Shown piece after piece: positions 54,830-64,000 of a DNA stretch of 64,000 bases; position 1 is the stretch's first letter, and each line of letters starts with the position of its first letter. The translations under genes were made by a program, and so were the position numbers. The stretch is from Spiroplasma endosymbiont of Agriotes lineatus (lineage in GTDB: Bacteria > Bacillota_I > Bacilli_A > Mycoplasmatales > Nriv7): assembly GCF_964019485.1 (NCBI RefSeq), contig NZ_OZ026448.1:1054001-1118000 (forward strand). Reading direction: 5' to 3'. Below the pieces are notes generated by a model. It was given only the letters and a program-made list of their open reading frames with translations. It was not told the origin of the DNA and made no database searches.

Positions 54830-55156
54830 ATGAAAAACATTGAAAACATTTTCTTAAATACTAAAAAATATCTTTTAAAAGAAACACAAAACGCAATGCT
54901 TATTAAAGCCCCAAAAATTCCGTGATTTAATGAACAAATCGGTATTTGATTTCCAAAGCGATTTGTTTATAAAGGAAAATATGAAAATTTAATTTGTATC
55001 GAAATAATCAAGAATAGTAAATATCAAGTAATTTCAATTAATCAAAAAGAAAATGAAACCAAATTAATTAAGGGACAAGAATTATTAAGCTTCTTCGTTT
55101 TCAAAAAAGAAAACAACAAAAAAGATATAAATTATAATTATTTTAAAGGAGTTTAA
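54830..55156 (+). CDS. Plectroviral protein of 108 residues, intact
   Basis: The only intact copy of the first viral gene. AAGGAAA precedes the ATG. Sequence blocks include KAPKIPWFNEQIGIWFPKRF and YQVISINQKENETKL. It is soluble, about pI-basic, with no signal or membrane helix. Function is unknown; it directly follows the intergenic region. Confidence 0.7.
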
Positions 55157-55158
55157 AA

Positions 55159-55379
55159 ATGAATATTGTAATTGGATTAATATTTATTATTATCAGCATC
55201 ATGCTATTGGCATATTTTGCTTATAAAATTTATGTCAAAATAAAAATGCGAATTAAATATAAAAACGCCATTAAAAATAATACTGGTAATTTCACAAAAG
55301 ATGAAAAGGTATTTATTGCTCGCTTTGAAGAATGGATTAAAGGTCCTAATTTAAAAAAAATAACGAGGACAAAAAATAA
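55159..55379 (+). pseudogene. Small viral membrane protein (73-residue family), frameshift in an A-run
   Basis: The N-terminal helix MNIVIGLIFIIISIMLLAYF is intact. One A is missing in the run near 55352-55360, so the frame misses its stop at 55377 and runs on through the next gene in the wrong frame. A long A-run makes slippage, or a sequencing error, possible. Confidence 0.65.
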
Positions 55380-55540
55380 TGTTTTGAAAAATTATTATGA
55401 AATTTTTAGAGCTGTTTGTTTCGATAGAAAAAATGCCTGCACAAGTATCGTTTATTGCCGGGTTAATTGTTATCATTACTTTTCTTTTCGCCTTAATTTC
55501 AATTATGTATTTACCAATAAAAATGATTTTTGGGCGATAA
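55379..55540 (+). CDS. Small viral membrane protein, 53 residues
   Basis: It is the counterpart of 6479-6640. The ATG overlaps the expected stop of the previous gene (TAATG). A single membrane helix spans about 22-42. It is intact. Confidence 0.65.
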
Positions 55541-55543
55541 AAA

Positions 55544-55774
55544 ATGACAGTAAATTTAAAAGAATTTGATTGAGAACAAATTAAACAAACTTTCTGAGAT
55601 TTATTTATTCAAATTACAACTATTCCGGCTCACATTACCGGTGGTAAAGAAATTAAATTAACCCAAAAACCACTTTGACTTTTAATAGCAAACATTGCCT
55701 TTTGGTTACTAACGGCGATTATGGTGTGATTTATTCTAATGCTACTTTGAAAAACCATATCAGTATTTAGATAA
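55544..55774 (+). CDS. Small viral membrane protein, 76 residues
   Basis: It is the counterpart of 6644-6874: WEQIKQTFWDLFIQ then a helix with NIAFWLLTAIMVWFILML. It is intact and ends ISVFR. Confidence 0.65.
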
Positions 55775-55785
55775 AAGCAAAAGTA

Positions 55786-55920
55786 ATGTCAAGAAGTTAC
55801 ATTGTGATGCATTCACAAAGAAATTCAAAATTAATTAGAAAAAAATATAACCGGGTTAAGGTTAATCGTGGTTTTAACAGATTTAAGAAAAACTTTGAAT
55901 ATAAATGATGAATGTTTTAA
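55786..55920 (+). CDS. Small basic viral protein, 44 residues
   Basis: MSRSYIVMHSQRNSKLIRK is followed by an Arg/Lys/Asn-rich stretch and the end FEYKWWMF. The high positive charge and its place just before the coat gene suggest a DNA-binding or packaging protein. It is intact only here; provirus A keeps its last part. Confidence 0.6.
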
Positions 55921-55939
55921 AAAGAAAGGGGGTGATTAT

Positions 55940-56185
55940 ATGATTGGAACTTTCTTAGCCGATGCACCAGCAACAGTAGAAAAAATAACAGCTAGTGATG
56001 CGATGACTAAATTATGAAATGCAATTATAACGGCGTTTACTAAAATGTGAGAAATTATTGCTGTTAATATGCCACAAGTTGGTAACTTCTTTGCTGATTA
56101 CTGAATATTCATTTTTCCATTTATTTTGGCAATATTCTTTATTTGCTTTAAAATGTTTGAAAAATTACTTGGAGCGGTACGCTAA
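55940..56185 (+). CDS. Putative major coat protein of the plectrovirus, 81 residues
   Basis: It has the best ribosome site in the cluster (AAAGGGGGTGATT). A short amphipathic N-terminal half (EKITASDAMTKLWNAIITAF) is followed by a membrane helix at about 53-73 (FIFPFILAIFFICFKMF) and a basic end (LLGAVR). This is the layout of inovirus coat subunits that wait in the membrane before extrusion. No cleavable leader is obvious. Confidence 0.7.
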
Positions 56186-56209
56186 CAAAAAAATAAAGTG
56201 AGGTGCAAG

Positions 56210-57205
56210 ATGAAATTTTGCAAATGAATAATAGAAAAAAATAATCATTTTATTGAATTAAATCGCACCTCATTTTTAATTTTATGACATTGCGGAGCAA
56301 TTTGATATATTTACAACGGTTATTTTAAAAACATTGTAAGCTATTTATTTTTAGCAGGTTGTATTTTAATTTTTCTTTTTAAAATCGGTAATTTAACACA
56401 AATTAACAAAGTTATTAATTTCTTAAAAAATTCACCATTAAATATTGTGATTGGTTCATTAGGAACTGGAAAAATTGCCTTTTTAGTATACGCATCAAAA
56501 TTACTAAAAAAGAAGAAATATCATATCGCCTCAACCTTTCCATTACTAGAAACCCAAAAATTAAGTTTAGGACATATGGGATTATTAGACTTTGATTATC
56601 CAGTATTGCCAGACAAAACCTTACTTTTGTGAGATGAAACCAACTTATTTCTTGAAGGTACTGATTGAGAAAAAAATAATACCAAAAACACGAAGAAACC
56701 GGTATCCAAGAATATTTTGCTCTGGCGCGCCATTTTGGTCATATTGTGCTGGCTGGCGGTCAAAGAGATAAACATATTTGAGTTAAAGTTCGCGATATTG
56801 CTAATAATGTGAGATTGTGGGCATTCGTAAAAAACCCGTTAATATTTTTCGTCCCTATTTAAAAGTCATCTATGGTACCTTTACTAGTATTGAAGAATAT
56901 GAACGCTGACGAAACACCTTAATTGATGCTAAAAATAGTAAAAAAGGTCGTCGCGTTAAATATCGTGATATTCCTGCACTTGATATTTATTTTTTTAAAC
57001 TAAAAATTCCTTTACCAATCAATATTAAACACTTACAATTCTTTTTACCTAGCGTTTTTTAAGAGATTACTTAAATTCAAAAGTAAATCCTGACTATGAA
57101 GACAAATACTATACTGACATCGCAATTGATTTAGAAGACTTAGAATACTTAAAAATGGATAAATTTAGCAAATTTTTAAGAAAAATGAAAGAAAAGGAAC
57201 AATAA
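56210..57205 (+). pseudogene. Viral assembly ATPase (Zot/gpI-like), broken
   Basis: MKFCKWIIEKNNHFIEL leads to a membrane segment (residues 42-65), then Walker A GSLGTGKIAFL, where the usual Thr after Lys is Ile. Walker B LLLWDETNLF follows. Frameshifts near 56690, 56815 and 57020-57060 break the rest, although GIQEYFALARHFGHI and KVRDIANNV are still readable. Intact homologues push virions through the membrane using ATP. Confidence 0.8.
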
Positions 57206-57208
57206 AAA

Positions 57209-57501
57209 ATGGAAAATCTCGCAAAAATGGCCGACTTTCTCGCCCAAATGCTTTATAAAGTTTTTGATTTAATTTGAATTTGAAGTCTTAAAGTGCCGGG
57301 AACGAATATTCAACTAATATTTCCTTTATTCTTAACGCCGGCTGTAGAATTTCTTATGGCAATTATTCTTGGATTTGGTAGTCTACAAGTTAATTTAGAA
57401 AAACAACGCGCCAATATGCTGTTAAAAATAAGGGGCGTTTAAGTGCGTGAGGAAAAGTTAAAAAGCAAGTAAAACCAATAAAAACCAAACAAGGTAACTA
57501 A
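57209..57501 (+). pseudogene. Viral membrane protein (94-residue family), frameshifted
   Basis: A 6-base duplication adds IW in frame near 57275. Two extra bases near 57408 shift the frame, giving an early stop after LLKIRGV. It is intact at 46940-47224. Confidence 0.7.
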
Positions 57502-57503
57502 CA

Positions 57504-57752
57504 ATGTTTAAACTAATTATTATTTTTATCTTAATAACTGTTCTTGGATTATTAGCAGGTAGTCATTTTGAAACTTTAACGAACTATATTAGCGAAGGGC
57601 TTGCCAATTTCCAAAAGTTTATTACTAGCAATTTAACAATTTTAGAACTATTTAAACCAATGGCCCGGACATTTTCGCAACACCCAATCTTTACCATCCT
57701 TGGTGTAACTTGTGTACTTATTGCTTTATTTATTGTGATTAAAAGACGATAA
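57504..57752 (+). CDS. Viral membrane protein, 82 residues
   Basis: It is the third intact copy of this family (see 8515-8763), ending VIKRR. Genes on both sides are frameshifted. Confidence 0.75.
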   Translation: MFKLIIIFILITVLGLLAGSHFETLTNYISEGLANFQKFITSNLTILELFKPMARTFSQHPIFTILGVTCVLIALFIVIKRR

Positions 57753-57774
57753 AAAATATGAAAGGAGAATTAAA

Positions 57775-58171
57775 ATGAAAAAAATTTTAGGAAAATTATT
57801 TAAAAAAGATAATTCAAAAGAAAAAATGCCATTAAAATTAAAAATTAAAAATTCTTTTAAAAAGCAGTGGTTAAAAGTAGTATTAAGTATCATTTTTATT
57901 TTTATAAGCTTATTAATTTTTGCATTAACAGCAAGCAATGGATACTAAATGAATAATTGGAACAAGTAACGAATTTAATGATTTTATGAATAAACAGATG
58001 GTTGATTTCTTCGGCAAGTTCAATAGTGGTATTATGCTAGCGGGAATATTTGTTTTTTGATGAGGCGGGGCAATATATTTTACAATTAAATTCGAAAAAT
58101 TAATCCGCTTGATTATTCAAAAAATTAAAATAAAAAGAGCCTTGAAAAATGAAATCAAACAAACTCATTAA
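57775..58171 (+). pseudogene. Viral two-helix membrane protein (130-residue family), frameshifted
   Basis: It starts behind AAAGGAG. Four extra bases near 57930-57937 end the frame after about 56 codons, within the first membrane helix region. The second helix (GIFVFWWGGAIYF) remains readable downstream. Confidence 0.7.
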
Positions 58172-58421
58172 TTCTTTAAAAAAATATTGATGGAGAATTT
58201 TGCCTTACATTTTTATGATTATTATCTTTTTCATTCCATTTTTAAAATTGGAAATTAATGATTTGAAATTATTATATGAAAAATTTGAAGCATTAATTTC
58301 ACTTATGATACTAGGGTATTTAGATATATGCATTACAATAGCTATAATTATAAATTGTGGTATTGAGTGATTTATCAAAAAAATCAAAACTAAAAAAACA
58401 ATGAAAAATAAAATATTTTAA
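58149..58421 (+). CDS. Viral two-helix membrane protein, 90 residues
   Basis: It is the intact and longest copy of the family (see 47867-48118): WWRILPYIFMIIIFFIPF, then ITIAIIINCGIEWF, and a Lys-rich end. It overlaps the previous gene by 23 bases. Confidence 0.68.
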
Positions 58422-58436
58422 AAAGGAGTGATAAAA

Positions 58437-58874
58437 ATGTTTATGAAAATATTTACCGTGTTAATTATTAGTTTCAATAACATTTTTACCATTCCCCAAA
58501 ACATTAACAATGACGAAATAGCAACACAATTACTAATTAGAAACAAAAGACAAAGTAATGAAACATACGAATTTACTTTATTAAAAGCAAAAATTAATTG
58601 AATGTGAGACGAATTTAGACAAAATTTTAGTATGGCCATAAGTGAATTTGATAAAAATGAAAGTGGATTAAATAAATTACCAATTGATTTTAAAAATACA
58701 TTAGCTATGAAAAATAGTTATATTTATTTAGATGAAGAAGGAATAAACACATTAAAAACTGATGATCTCGGAAGAAATGGTGACTTAAAAGTAACAAATA
58801 TCAAAGGTAAAGTAATTAAAACACGGAATTTTTATAATTGATTAGAATTTAATTTTGAACACAAAAACCAGTAG
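58437..58874 (+). CDS. Secreted viral protein, C-terminal type 2
   Basis: The protein has 145 residues. The first 45 (signal peptide, linker and RNKRQ) are nearly those of 9657 and 48154. From FTLLKAKINWMWDEF on it is unrelated to them: MAISEFDKNESGL, IYLDEEGINTL, KGKVIKTRNFYN. The gene ends at TAG inside the first arm of a truncated CCAGTA hairpin. It is the position-equivalent of the type 1 proteins, so the distal domain has been exchanged. Confidence 0.7.
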
Positions 58875-59181
58875 TTTGAATATTTTTCTTATTTTTTAAC
58901 AAGATATTAAACTGGTTGTGCTTGTTCCGATTAAAGTTATTGCTCCTAAAATTAAAAGTAATTTTTTTATAATTTGGGTCTGTCCAAAAACTGTTAAAAT
59001 CACTACTCTAGAAAGATAGTTTTCTACCCTTAACAACTAAACAACCTTTTCATTTTAATTTTCCTTTCTATTTTGTCAAAATAAAAACCAGTAATTAACT
59101 AAAATTACTGGTTGGAATATTTTTCTTATTTTTAAAAGTTATTAACAAATTGATTATTTGTAATAGATTTAATATTTTTTA
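58875..59181. other. Viral spacer between convergent genes, provirus C
   Basis: No gene is seen. It has a decayed IS256-like tip (GGGTCTGTCCAAAA near 58976) and the hairpin at 59086-59113. Similar spacers with other debris are at 10173-10390 and 48667-49084. Confidence 0.45.
59086..59113. terminator. Terminator hairpin of provirus C
   Basis: AACCAGTAATT pairs with AATTACTGGTT around 6 bases; it is the same element as in proviruses A and B. Confidence 0.75.
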
Positions 59182-62100
59182 TTAAATTGGACGAAAATTA
59201 AAAATTTGCTTAGGATCACTTTCACTTGTTCTTGATATTGTTGCTTTTCCATTAAAAGTTACACTATTATCTTCATTAATAGTAATTTCATTAGGCAATA
59301 AATTATATTTTTGTAATATTTTCATTGTTTCTTTAATTGGTAATGTAACTATTTGTTCTTTATTAAAATTATCAATTATTTTAGCAGTAATTGTTCCGCT
59401 AATTTTTTGTTTTAAATCTAAATTAGTTTTAATTGAAAGTAATCTAATTACATATTGGGCTGTAAGGCGTTGTTTTGGCTCCACAGACAACTCTTGTTCT
59501 GGTGAATGCAACAAATCACGATTTAAAATTAATTCTTGTTCTTGTTTATTTGTGTTTGATAAATCGAAATCCTTTGATAATGTATTTTTAATTTCAGAAG
59601 CTTTTTTATTTGAACTTGTAAAATCAGTTAATATCATTTCGTCATCAATATTTAAATTTCAACCCTTAACTATATTTTTGGAGTTATTTATGTTTAATCC
59701 TGTTGTAATTTGAAATAAATATTTTGCCTTAGTTTCATAACTACATGATGGTACTTTAATTTTTTGTGCACCCAAAGAAGAGGTATTAGAAAAATTAACT
59801 GGTTTAAAACAAACACTTTTTTCATCAATTAATTTTAACGAATCTGAAGCACTGGTTACTGTAATCTCAGAAAACATTAAGTTATCAATATTAACATCTT
59901 TTATTTCTTTAAGTTTTGTAAATGAGTAATAATTTTTATCAATAAAATCAAAGTAAACTGCTCTTTTTACTAAATAATTAAAATCAATAGTACTAATTTC
60001 ATCTTTATTTTTAATTTTATAATTAACAGTAACTTCACCACGATATTTTCCTTTTGTTGCTACAATTGTTGCCGAAGTTGGTGTTTTATTAATAATTTTC
60101 ATTTTATTTAAATTTAAAAAATAATTATTTTCACGATTTAAATAATTTATAGTATTTAAAATTGTTTTGTCATCATTATTTTCAATTTTTTCTAAATTTA
60201 AATTTTTAATACTAGAATTTATTAATATTTTATTTTTTAAGATATATAAATTACTACCAGATTTTAATAAAATAAAATCATCTTTATTTAAAAATATATT
60301 GGAACCATTTATAAAAGTTTTTATATTATCAAAATCATTAGATAATATTTGAAATATTTGATTACCACCATTTTCTAATCAATAAACACCGTCCTCTGCT
60401 ATACCAATATAAGCATTATTATCATTATCAAAAGATATTGAATTAATTCATTTATTTTTTGTACCTTTAATTTGAATTAAATTTTTACCATTATCACTTG
60501 ATTTAAATAAACCATCATCTGTTGTAAAATAAGTATTATTATTATTATCAATAAAAATACTTTTACGATTTACATTATTTGCATTTTTATCAGCAATATT
60601 TCCTATTTTTGTAGCTGTTGTTTCACCAGATTTTAATACATAAAAATAGTTATTTTTAGTAAAATATATATTTTCTTTACTATCAATAACAATCTTCCAT
60701 ATAGTTTCTTCTATTCCATTTATTTTAGTTGGAGTTGATTCACCTTGTTTTAAAACATAAGTTCCGGTGGAATATGTTGTAAAATAAATATTATCTGATT
60801 TGTCAATGACAATAGATTTAACAGCAACATTTATTCCATTAATTTTAGTTGCATTTGTTTCACCTTGTTTTAAAACATATGCACCATCTCCCGAACCAAT
60901 ATAAATATTGTCTTTACTATCCCCAACCGCAATAAATAAAACATCATCACTGATACCATTAATTTTGGTTGCTATAGTACTATTTTGCTTTAATAAAAAT
61001 AAGCCATCTTTTATAACAAAATAAATATTATCATTTTATCAAAAATAAAACTTTCAATATATGAGCTAAATTCAGGAACAATATTTTTTAATATTGGTTC
61101 TATTTTACCATATTCTAAAAAAATACATTGCAATTCGTTGTAAAATAAATATTATTTTTACTATCAACTATAACATGATTCATATAACATTTATCTGGAC
61201 TATCAATAAATTTGGGTTCTAATTTTATTTTATTTTCTAAAATATATAAATTGTTAATAGAAAAAATATATAAAATGTTTTTATTATTATTTTTACTATT
61301 TAAAATAGTAACAGGTTTTTTATCAAAAAATTTTCTCATATTAAAAGAATTTTTTTCTAATATATATAAACCATTTTAATTAATAAAATATGGCGTATTA
61401 TTTTTATCAAAAAAAATTAAACTAAAATAACTGTATTTTATATTATCAGTACTATTAATCTTATTTATTTTATTTTGATTTAAAAAATATATATTGTCCC
61501 TTGTCCCAATATAAATATTGTCATTACTGTCAATAATCATAGTATATATTATTTCATTTATTTCATTTATTTTAATTATATTTTTTCCATTATCACTTGA
61601 TTTATATAAACCATTTTTAGTACCAAAATAAACATTATCTTTTTTATCAACCACTACTGAATAAACAAAAGAGTTAAATTCATTTATTTCAGTAATTCTT
61701 TTTGCATTTGTTTGATTTTTTTCACAAATAAAAGCACTATCGTCTGTACCAATATAAATATTGTCTTTACTATCTATTGCAACTGACCTAACTTTATCAT
61801 CACCAATATTTTTAATTTCTATAACATCATTTTCTTTATTTTTTAATATATACATTTTACCAACAGAACCAAAATAAACATTATTATTTTTGTCAAAAAA
61901 AATTGAAGGTATTCAATCATTTATACCATTAATTTTTTCTGGTGTTACTTTACCTGGTTTTAAAACATAAGCACCTTCACTAGTTCCAATATATATATTA
62001 TCGTTGCTATCAATTTTAAGCGAAAATACAAAATAATTAAAACTATTTATTTTACTTTTAATTATTTTATCTTTTATTAATTTGTATACATCTATGCCTT

Positions 62101-62368
62101 TATCTGTACCAATATAAATATCATCATTTTTATTAAAAATAACTTTATCACTGTATTGCTTGATATCAATGTTTAATTTTTTAATAAAAAAATTATTAAA
62201 TTCTAAATAATCATTTGTTGATATTGCTTCTCTTTTATTTCTTTCTAAGTTGTTAGCTTGTAAATTATTATTATTATTTTATGTTTTTGTTGGAGCATTG
62301 GCTAATATCATCGGCATTATACTTTCGATTGTACTGATACTTGTTAACATTGCTAGTAACTTTTTCAC
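59182..62368 (-). pseudogene. Large secreted protein with about 14 propeller-type repeats, broken
   Basis: A GTG start (62368) opens the signal peptide KKLLAMLTSISTIESIMPM with a possible cleavage after LANA. A TAA follows at codon 29. RNKRE comes next, then about 14 repeats of 42-48 residues centred on DSKDNIYIGT and ending GAYVLKQGE or GLYKSSDNGKN, like blades of YVTN/two-component-regulator propellers. The next 320 residues are the region shared with 10391-11827 and 49085-51205 (SATIVAT, EVTVNYKIKNKDE, FQITTGL, DDEMILTDFT). Another TAA at about 61376 and shifts in 61020-61130 break it. Intact it would exceed 1000 residues. Confidence 0.78.
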
Positions 62369-62621
62369 TTATTAAATTCCTTTACCTTTATGTCAATTTT
62401 TGCTAATTAATAAATTCTTATAGTAAAAACCACCCCGCCACTTCTTAAACTTATAAAATTTAATTAATACAAATTAATTATAAATCATCAAATAAGAATT
62501 TCTATCATTTTTTCAAAATATTGAATACTAATTATAGAAAAACATTTATCTTTAAAAAAGAAAAATAAGTTAACTAAATTTAACTTTGTTAAAATTACTC
62601 TACCCAGAAAGGTGTTTTTTT
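62369..62621. promoter_or_regulatory. Divergent control region, provirus C
   Basis: This corresponds to 11828-12069 and 51206-51444, lying between propeller and transposase starts. It is AT-rich, with no distinct operator recognised. Confidence 0.4.
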
Positions 62622-64000
62622 ATGTTAGAAATTAATAATAATGTAAAAACCTTAGAAAATAAGCATTGATTAAGCTTATTTACAACCCACAAAAATATGT
62701 ACACTAATAAATGCGAACAATTAGCTAATGAATATGAAAAATTAGATGAATACTTATATAAATATCATTATCGGTTAAAACAAGGTTATAAAGTAGTTCA
62801 TTTTTCATCAAGAACAATTATTACAATTTTTGGTGATGTTACTTTTAAACGACGCCGATATAAATATTGAAATCAAAAATCAGGTAAATTTGAATATGTA
62901 TGTTTATTAGATAAAGAAATTAGTTTATTGCCTAAACAACACATTTATTTTGATGTTCAATTTAAAGTTTTAAGTCTTTTGGGTGATGGCAAACGCTATC
63001 GCGATGTTTTAGATGCTCTAAATCATTGTTATATTTCAAAAGGTAGTATTTCAAATATTTTAAATAAATACGATATTGCCGAATATTTTCAACTAGCAGA
63101 AAAAGAAACTAAAACTAGAATTGATGTCAAAAATAAGGATTTATATATTCAACTAGATGAAAAATTTTTAGCGACATTAGATCAGAAAGTTATAAACAAA
63201 AAACCAAAGAATTTGTTTGGTTACTTTTCATACCGGACATAAAGAAAAAAATTACAAAAATGCTCGTAGAGAATTAGAAAACAAACGAGGTTATTTTCTA
63301 ATGTTAAAAGTTGGTAAACGAATAAATACGATGGATTATCGTGATTTATTAATTAAAGAATTACAAAAAGATTATTTGAATATCAATTATGACAGAATAA
63401 TTGTTTGCGGCGATGGTGATGCTTGAATTAGAGAAATTGTCAATAGTTTTGGTAATGTTAGATATATTTTAGATGGTTATCACACTATTAAAAAATTAAA
63501 ACAAACGATATTTATATTTAATATTGTTTTTGAAAATCGTAAAGTAGCACTAAATAGTTGAATTAAATTATATAAGGACGGAAATCATCAAGAATTAATC
63601 AAAACCATTCGTAATATTGCTAAAAATGAATTAAATAAAGATATTAAAACAAATTTAAGGAAGGCGAGTAATTATTTCAGTAATAATAAGCACGGCATTC
63701 ATCATCAAAATTTTAGAATGAAATATCGGTTGTAGCATTGAAAGTGATGTATCGCATTTAGTAAAACAACAATTAGGATATGGGGCAAAAATATATAATC
63801 ATAAGAATTTAAATAATCTATTACATTTAAGAATGGCAAATTTAAACAAATTAAATGTATTACATTATATTAATGAAAATATTAATTCAGAAATAGAAAT
63901 CAGAAAAGAAATATATAAAACTTCATTATGAAATAAATATAATAAGAAAAATGATGATAGTTGAATTAATTATAAAGGTAATGATGTAACAAATAAATAT
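62622..64000 (+). pseudogene. UPF0236/ISLre2-type transposase, frameshifted, runs to the window end
   Basis: It closely matches 51445-52763. An insertion of four bases near 63195-63215 and one extra T near 63712 break the frame. LDEKFLATLD, TFHTGHKEKN, VCGDGDAWIRE and LDGYHTIKKLKQ remain. One catalytic block has DEK and GDGDA where copy B has DET and GDGAT. The 3' end is more complete than in B (YKTSLWNKYNKKNDDSW). Confidence 0.8.

Larger units (their letters stand above)
54321..64000 (+). mobile_element. Provirus C: nearly complete plectrovirus-transposon insertion, runs off the window
   Basis: It shows the whole layout: left terminal repeat, non-coding region, twelve plus-strand viral genes (54830-58874), hairpin, minus-strand propeller gene (59182-62368) and transposase gene (from 62622). 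About half of the genes are intact. Its right terminal repeat should lie shortly after 64000. Confidence 0.9.

Noticed and set aside
55352..55379. Programmed frameshifting in the A-run of the second viral gene
   Set aside because: The copy in provirus A is in frame without it, so a simple slippage mutation or sequencing error is more likely.

Overview
The window is chromosomal DNA of a Spiroplasma, most likely of the citri clade. It is strongly AT-rich. UGA is read as tryptophan in essentially every gene: dnaE, fusA, rpsG, mnmG and others are continuous only under genetic code 4. The gaps are packed with filamentous-virus (plectrovirus, SpV1-like) insertions and decayed transposons. All gene limits given here assume UGA = Trp. 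No tRNA, rRNA or CRISPR array was seen.

Host genes, left to right: an ABC exporter (permease and ATPase) and a DEAD-box helicase on the minus strand; mnmG; eno; three decaying genes (cobA/btuR-like, rdgB, trmL); a thioredoxin-like lipoprotein; dnaE; thiI; a broken ezrA-like gene; rpmE; an atypical ABC ATPase followed by nrnA-tdk-prfA-prmC and a large membrane protein; pepF; pepA; the str operon rpsL-rpsG-fusA-tuf on the minus strand; and rpsF-ssb-rpsR.

Three large proviral elements lie between these: A (5405-12153, right side deleted), B (46309-52889, left side deleted) and C (54321 to beyond the window end). Together they show one layout: a terminal repeat, about 500 bases of structured non-coding DNA, 11-12 small plus-strand virion and assembly genes ending at a hairpin, a minus-strand secreted protein, and a plus-strand UPF0236/ISLre2-type transposase next to the right terminal repeat. 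The left and right ends form an imperfect inverted repeat of about 24 bp. The minus-strand protein has a conserved C-terminal half but a different N-terminal half in each copy: eight 40-residue PQQ-like blades in B, about 14 repeats of a different propeller type in C, and neither in A. The last plus-strand gene shows the same pattern, with a constant signal-peptide region and a swapped C-terminus in C.

Five short repeats of about 305 bp without genes carry the same terminal sequences as the proviruses, and a 346-bp element joins a proviral left end to such a right end. They look like non-autonomous passengers of the viral transposase. A second, unrelated palindrome-ended repeat of about 145 bp lies in frame inside the ezrA-like gene and again inside a membrane-protein remnant. 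IS3- and IS256-family elements are present as broken full-length copies, internal deletions and solo tips. No transposase in the window is intact.
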